From the NCBI RefSeq assembly GCF_002245695.1, contig NZ_NOII01000011.1, forward strand, positions 62,001 to 126,000: DNA of 64,000 bases, read 5' to 3'. Position numbers and translations under genes: made by a program. Each line of letters begins with the position of its first letter. Within the stretch, counting starts at the first letter, position 1. The DNA comes from Fictibacillus aquaticus (GTDB lineage Bacteria > Bacillota > Bacilli > Bacillales > Fictibacillaceae). Shown here one piece after another: positions 59,121 through 64,000 of the stretch. The notes beneath the pieces are model-generated. The model searched no databases. It saw only the letters and a program-made list of their open reading frames with translations, and was not told the origin of the DNA.

Positions 59121-62100
59121 GTGTAAATCTTCCTTTCAATAACACACAGAGGTATTTGTATTTTCGTTTCTTTTCCATTCTCAACGAAATACCCAAATCC
59201 AGCGTGGATGTCTTCTTCTTTTCTGTTATAAGGAAGGGTAAGCAGCGTCTGCTCCGATTTTTTCATGAGCACGAGAGCCTGTCTGATCTGCTTGATTTCC
59301 GTTGTAAAGGCATCAAAGCCTTTTGTGATTTCATTGTTGTTGCCTGAAACAATCACATTGAATCCAAGGTGGCTGTAATTTTTCATAAAGCGGGACATAC
59401 GGTCCTGCAGCATGCTGTCTGTTGTCTGAGTAAATCTTGAGTAGCCGTCAATAATGAAGTAGATCTGCGAGTATGATAGCTGGTGAAGGGTGCCGGATTG
59501 GATGCTCTGAACGTACTCTTTCTCCCGCTCTTTAAACAATTCTTCTACACCGTCAAGCCACGCTGCAATGTTTTCTTTTGTCTCCAGGTAGCTGACCTTC
59601 TCTTCAGTTGCGTAGCTTGAGAGCCCGCGGTCAATTGCATCGAACATACCGATATGCTGTGTATCTTGCAGAAGAATTGTGTTCAGCAGCACTTTAAGCG
59701 CATTCGTCTTTCCTTTTTGCGCCTGGCCGACAATGAGGCAGTGCTTGTTCCGGACAAAGTCCACATACACTGGTTCCACGTGCTCTTCATCAAGACCGAT
59801 TGGAAGAACACCCGGCTGCTGCATGCCTTCTGTATATTGCGTAAAGCTGACCATTGTAAGCTCTGAAGGCAGCATCGGTATTGCTCTAGGAGCCTGCGCA
59901 TCCTGATACTTCACTTTGATATCCTGAATCTTTTGCTTCATGTTCTCTAGCAGCTCATAATCGTCTGCACCTTCAGCTGGCAGGTAGATTTGCGAGAAAT
60001 GTGCTTCCTCGCTTTTAATAATCGCCCTTCCTGGGATTGGCTCAGGCGAGAACGGCACTCTGCCCAAGATCATATATGCCTCTGTTGAATCCATTAAATA
60101 GTGCACAATCTTTGTTTTCAGGTTGTTCATGAGTGACTGCCTGACTGAGTTAATCCTCGTTGCGGTGAAGATCATATAAATGCCAAGTGACTGTCCGTCT
60201 CGCGCAAACTGCGTCATCTGCATCTCAATATCCGGAAGTTCCTCTTTTACAAGGTCAAAGTTATCAATTGTGATAAACTGCAGTGGCAGCTTCTCCTCGC
60301 TCATAGCATTGTACATCTTAATGCTGCTCACTTCTTTTTGCTGGAACAGCTGTTTCCTTCGCGCGATCTCATCCTTTAACAGACGAAGGAACTTCTCGAT
60401 CTTGTGTTCCTCATCCATTAAAAAGTAGTCAGCGGTATGCGGCAGCTGTTTCAGCGGCAGCAGTGTTCCGTTGCCAAAATCGAACAAATAATAGTGAAGC
60501 TCTTCAGGACTCATTTTCTCTGCCATACTGAGCAAGATGCGGAGAACGGTATGCGATTTTCCGTAACCAGATGATCCGAAAATACCGATGTTTCCGTCAT
60601 CCATTAGTTCGTAAATATACGGTGACTGGCTCTGCTTTTCTGGCTCGTCAATCATGCCAAGATAAATTTCGTTCGACCGTTCATCTTCACTTGATGTTTT
60701 GGAAAGACGCGAATCAAGCGGCGGCAGCCACGGGCTGTTTAGCTTGCGTATGCCCATCTTTTGCTGCAGCTCCTCAATTTTGTCAACGACTACATCGATC
60801 TCAGCCTCTGTTTCCTTCTTATCTCCATCGTTTGCAGTGACATCAGACAGAGGAATTAACCCGTAGTCCGTCACCAGTGCTACTTCATCTTCCGCTTCAA
60901 ACGACTCGGCCTGATATGGTGCACCGCTCCATGCAGACTGGAAGAGTTCGTACACTTCATTGTTGCCAACCTGCAAATAACCTCGGCCCGTAACAGTAAT
61001 AGATGAGGCATCTGCATTCTTTAATATCTCACGGCTGTCTGCAGCATCCTGAACCTTAAGAGCAACCTTGAAGCGTGCGTTGCTCCAAATCTGGTCATCT
61101 ATAACGCCGCCTGGCTTCTGCGTCGCCAGTATCAAGTGAACACCTAAGCTACGTCCTATCCTTGCCGCACTGACAAGTTCACGGATAAATTCAGGCTCCT
61201 CTGATTTCAATTCGGCAAACTCATCTGAAATCAAGAAGAGATGCGGCAGCGGATCAGCCGCCTGGCCGCGCTTATAGAGCGTTGTGTAATCGTTAATATG
61301 GTTTACCTCATATTGATCAAAAAGGCGCTGTCTTCTTTTCAGCTCGCTCTTAATTGATGCAAGGGCTCTGCTGCTGAAGTTTTTGCTGCCTTCGATATTG
61401 GTAATTGTTCCAAGCAAGTGAGGCATGTTCTTAAACGGCTGCGCCATGCCTCCCCCTTTGTAGTCAATCAGCAAGAACGCTACTTCATGAGGGTGGAAAT
61501 GCACCGCGAGCGATAGTATATATGTTTGTAGAAACTCCGATTTCCCTGATCCAGTTGTACCTGCAAGAAGTCCGTGCGGCCCGTGTGCCTTCTCATGAAG
61601 GTTCAGTTCAACGAGATCCTCTTTTCCTTTTAAGCCGACTGGTACGGCTAGTGATTTTGAAGATTGCCGCGTGAGCCAGTTTTGTTCGATCGGAAGCTCG
61701 TCTACTTCCTTCGCCTTCAGCATGCCGAGGAAAGATACGCTGTTAGGGATCGAGTTCGTCATCCCGACCTGATGATCCAGGGTCTTAAGCATGCGGGCAT
61801 AATCCTCATTGTTTTCACGGTAGTGCTCATCAAGGTGGAATGGAATCTGGACTGCTTTTTTCTCCTGTATAAGGATATCGCCTTCCTTGTCGTTGATATA
61901 GCGGACAAGCGTGTGAACGTTCTCGGCAAGGCTTTCCTTCGTCTCAGCTGCAAATATAACTGAGATACCTAGATGCGAGTATTCTCCTTCTAGATACTCA
62001 AGAATAACGTGTTCTGCAATAAGCTCCTGATCCATTACGATAAACACAATGTGCGGTGAAAAACGGAGCTTTTCCTTGTCTTCCTCCATATCGCGTTCCC

Positions 62101-63586
62101 GAAGCATTTCATAAAAAGATGAAAGAAGCTGATCTCGGCTTTTTTCGTTATAGATCATGCCTTTTGCGTAGCCGTTCGGCATCTGAAAATGCGGCAGCCA
62201 TTTAGCCCATTCCCATTGCTTGTAATCTTTTTCATTGAAGATAAAAACGAACCTGACGTCATGATAGCTGTGGAAAAAAGCAAGCTGGCCGATGATCTGA
62301 TGAATTTCGTTCTTTACGATGTTCTCTTTCCCGACCAGTCCCATCGCGCCGCTAGAAAGGTTCACAGTTACTGAAACATTCTCTACCTCGCGATAAACCT
62401 TTTCCATGCGCTGTGACTGCTCCAAAAGATCATCAATCTCTCTGTTTGCCATGTCTCCTGCATTCAGATTAATCGTGTAGCTTGACGGCAGAGTACCTGT
62501 ACCAAGCCGTATCTGCAGGAAGTCGTGACTTTCCGGAGACCTCTCCCAAATGCGGTCTGATATCTCTCTAGTCATATACTTCATCCGTTCAAAAGATGGA
62601 AAGTGGTAATCAAGCACCATCTTTTGCTTTTCAGCCAGCTCTTGCAGCTCTTTTCTTTTATTATCAAGGTAGACGGTGTACACTTTGCGGCGGCGTTCTT
62701 TTCGCCGTTTAAAGTTTCCGCGTTCCTTAAAATACTGCACAGATGATGTGACGAGCGTTGTTGCGAACATTACCATGGATACGATAATGAATATCCCGCG
62801 CGGCTGAACGAGTGCCACGATTCCCATGACAAGAATCATAAGAACAGGCGGCATGATAATAAGCCAAAGCCCTCGGTTCTGTTCTTCACCTTCTTGAGAA
62901 GGAAAAGACATCGTTACTTTGTCCTTCGGAAGCTCATAGATCATCCTTGGCGTTCTTCTGTACACAGGATACTTTTTGCTCATTTCGGATTTAGGCTGTT
63001 CGCTTCTAGGAAGTATAGTTTCGTAACCTGCAAGACTGCTCACCTGCAGCAAATCATCCTCAACGAGCCTGATTGTCATAAACGGCCAGAAAATAATATC
63101 GCCTGTTTCCAGAATGGCTTTTTCTTCTATCTTTCTGCCGTTCACATAGACGTTCTGGCTATTAGGAGTAATCATCCATTTGCCTGTTGCTTTTGTGAGG
63201 TAAAAGCCTTTGTCAGCCTGCCCTTTTTTTGTAACGTGGGCCTGTTCACTGTCAGATGAAAAGAAAATTTCTTTATGATTTCCTGTAAAATAAGTTGCTT
63301 GATAATCCATTTCTTCAGTTAGGAAGATTGATAGCTTCTCACCGCTATCTTCTATAACAACAGGCGAGTTTTCTGAAACAGATCCGACTACCTTATCGTT
63401 TTGAACAATTTCCAGACTGTCGTCAGTATCGCTTTTTTGAATTGTCATGGGACCGCCTGTAAAAGGAAATGCCCTTACGGTAACCGTCTGCTGCAGCTCT
63501 TGTCCGAGTGTAATCGGACGGAACGACTCTATACGGATCGGTACCTGCTGATATGTTTCTTGATGAAACACCCAAATCGTGCTCAT
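59117..63586 (-). CDS. essC: type VII secretion ATPase EssC (YukBA)
   Basis: A 1489-aa motor protein. Two FHA-like domains occupy about 1-185 (NSQNVYVNGRKIEEKAIL), then two helices at about 232-275, then three FtsK/SpoIIIE ATPase domains. Walker A motifs are AGTTGSGKSEFL (about 675), GSSGYGKSHTVL (about 1004) and GQAQKGKTNALK (about 1287). The first carries a DEFAELK Walker B; the third is less typical. EssC drives export of WXG100/LXG substrates, and its last domain binds them. It overlaps esaA (ATGA) and follows essB by 12 nt. Length is normal for the family. Confidence 0.95.
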   Translation of the reverse strand: MSTIWVFHQETYQQVPIRIESFRPITLGQELQQTVTVRAFPFTGGPMTIQKSDTDDSLEIVQNDKVVGSVSENSPVVIEDSGEKLSIFLTEEMDYQATYFTGNHKEIFFSSDSEQAHVTKKGQADKGFYLTKATGKWMITPNSQNVYVNGRKIEEKAILETGDIIFWPFMTIRLVEDDLLQVSSLAGYETILPRSEQPKSEMSKKYPVYRRTPRMIYELPKDKVTMSFPSQEGEEQNRGLWLIIMPPVLMILVMGIVALVQPRGIFIIVSMVMFATTLVTSSVQYFKERGNFKRRKERRRKVYTVYLDNKRKELQELAEKQKMVLDYHFPSFERMKYMTREISDRIWERSPESHDFLQIRLGTGTLPSSYTINLNAGDMANREIDDLLEQSQRMEKVYREVENVSVTVNLSSGAMGLVGKENIVKNEIHQIIGQLAFFHSYHDVRFVFIFNEKDYKQWEWAKWLPHFQMPNGYAKGMIYNEKSRDQLLSSFYEMLRERDMEEDKEKLRFSPHIVFIVMDQELIAEHVILEYLEGEYSHLGISVIFAAETKESLAENVHTLVRYINDKEGDILIQEKKAVQIPFHLDEHYRENNEDYARMLKTLDHQVGMTNSIPNSVSFLGMLKAKEVDELPIEQNWLTRQSSKSLAVPVGLKGKEDLVELNLHEKAHGPHGLLAGTTGSGKSEFLQTYILSLAVHFHPHEVAFLLIDYKGGGMAQPFKNMPHLLGTITNIEGSKNFSSRALASIKSELKRRQRLFDQYEVNHINDYTTLYKRGQAADPLPHLFLISDEFAELKSEEPEFIRELVSAARIGRSLGVHLILATQKPGGVIDDQIWSNARFKVALKVQDAADSREILKNADASSITVTGRGYLQVGNNEVYELFQSAWSGAPYQAESFEAEDEVALVTDYGLIPLSDVTANDGDKKETEAEIDVVVDKIEELQQKMGIRKLNSPWLPPLDSRLSKTSSEDERSNEIYLGMIDEPEKQSQSPYIYELMDDGNIGIFGSSGYGKSHTVLRILLSMAEKMSPEELHYYLFDFGNGTLLPLKQLPHTADYFLMDEEHKIEKFLRLLKDEIARRKQLFQQKEVSSIKMYNAMSEEKLPLQFITIDNFDLVKEELPDIEMQMTQFARDGQSLGIYMIFTATRINSVRQSLMNNLKTKIVHYLMDSTEAYMILGRVPFSPEPIPGRAIIKSEEAHFSQIYLPAEGADDYELLENMKQKIQDIKVKYQDAQAPRAIPMLPSELTMVSFTQYTEGMQQPGVLPIGLDEEHVEPVYVDFVRNKHCLIVGQAQKGKTNALKVLLNTILLQDTQHIGMFDAIDRGLSSYATEEKVSYLETKENIAAWLDGVEELFKEREKEYVQSIQSGTLHQLSYSQIYFIIDGYSRFTQTTDSMLQDRMSRFMKNYSHLGFNVIVSGNNNEITKGFDAFTTEIKQIRQALVLMKKSEQTLLTLPYNRKEEDIHAGFGYFVENGKETKIQIPLCVIERKIYT

Positions 63587-63598
63587 GCGGCACCTCCC

Positions 63599-64000
63599 TT
63601 ATTCGTTTCCGCCGGCAGGTGCTGGCGTCTTGGTTTTATCCTTTTCAGCTTCAGCTGCTGCCGCTTCTTCCTGCGTCTTCTTTTCTTCTTCAAGCTTACG
63701 CTGCTCTTCAAGCTGCTGCTCTGCCTGGCGCTTCTCCTCTTCTTTTCGCTCTTCCTCTTCAATCAGCGCCTGTTGTTCTTGTTCGTATTCGTCGATTTCA
63801 GCCTGCACTTCTTTTAAGAGCTTTTGTTTTTCCTCACTCGACAGTTCGTCATCTGCTTTTATCTCATTTCGGTATTCGAGCAAGCCGTAAACGATCAAAT
63901 CACGGTCTTCAAGGTCACGGGCGATATCGAGAGCTTTCTTGCCCTCTCCACGTCCAATGTGAATCCAGTACGAATAATATTGCGGATCGGTCTGGAGTGT
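63599..64000 (-). CDS. essB: type VII secretion protein EssB (YukC), C-terminal part
   Basis: The last 133 codons of a gene that continues beyond the window. The part seen starts TLQTDPQYYSYWIHIGRGEG and continues with KKALDIARDLEDRDLIVYGL, then a long Glu/Lys/Gln-rich coiled coil and a tail of Ala, Glu and Pro/Ala/Gly. This matches the C-terminus of EssB, whose N-terminus is a pseudokinase domain followed by a membrane helix. It lies directly before essC, as in the usual order esxA-yukD-essB-essC-esaA-essA. Confidence 0.88.
   Translation of the reverse strand, partial: TLQTDPQYYSYWIHIGRGEGKKALDIARDLEDRDLIVYGLLEYRNEIKADDELSSEEKQKLLKEVQAEIDEYEQEQQALIEEEERKEEEKRQAEQQLEEQRKLEEEKKTQEEAAAAEAEKDKTKTPAPAGGNE

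Overview
The window is chromosomal DNA of an endospore-forming Bacillaceae (Bacillus/Fictibacillus-like). Supporting signs are a full set of gerP spore-coat germination genes, a KinB-like sporulation kinase, a qoxABCD aa3 menaquinol oxidase, bacillithiol (bshB2), a treP-treA-treR operon with TreR operators, an S-box riboswitch, strong AGGAGG ribosome-binding sites and U-rich hairpin terminators. The species cannot be named from this alone. There are about 58 genes, and no rRNA, tRNA, transposase, prophage or CRISPR array.

Layout. 0-4 kb: an SDR reductase, a peroxiredoxin gene with an in-frame TGA exactly at the peroxidatic cysteine, a small coupled protein, and two secreted low-complexity proteins (one acidic, one basic). 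4-6.7 kb: Mpo1-like and Bax-inhibitor-like membrane proteins and small hypotheticals. 6.7-10 kb: a rearranged gerP locus (A-C-D-E-B plus an Hsp20, then gerPF plus a second Hsp20 on the other strand). 10-13.3 kb: a YedF/DsrE-type protein linked by family to selenium metabolism, a CBS protein, an AAC(3)-fold acetyltransferase and an NhaC antiporter. 13.5-17.5 kb: trehalose operon. 17.7-24.7 kb: pdxK, yojF-bshB2, a secreted phosphodiester glycosidase with a DUF6454 partner, a VOC protein and a PP2C phosphatase. 24.7-30.6 kb: qoxABCD and the cystine transporter tcyP. 30.8-38.2 kb: a beta-lactamase-fold hydrolase, a tubby-like protein, YggT, two ABC-F ATPases and a NERD protein. 38.2-41.9 kb: an S-box-controlled flavin monooxygenase, a methyltransferase and small ORFs. 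41.9-53.7 kb: KinB-like kinase, Na+/alanine symporter, heterodimeric ABC exporter, V4R-STAS protein, ThrE-type exporter pair, and an EamA exporter divergent from a MocR regulator. 53.7-64 kb: ECF sigma/anti-sigma pair and the type VII secretion genes essB(partial)-essC-esaA-essA.

The most interesting observation is the candidate selenocysteine peroxiredoxin at 1359-1832. Its TGA aligns with the catalytic Cys, the frame continues intact to a normal family length, and a 6-bp hairpin with a GGA loop begins 13 nt after the TGA, as expected of a bacterial SECIS element. A YedF-like gene lies 8 kb away. Alternatives (nonsense mutation, sequencing error) are discussed.

Three kinds of unexplained repeat are also present. 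One is a dispersed palindromic element built on GGGGTACGGTACC/GGTACCGTACCCC (eight places). The second is a roughly 130-bp element with AGTTGATC ends (three copies, one carrying two nested insertions). The third is a block of 20-nt tandem repeats with TGTGCC starts at 36.1 kb.
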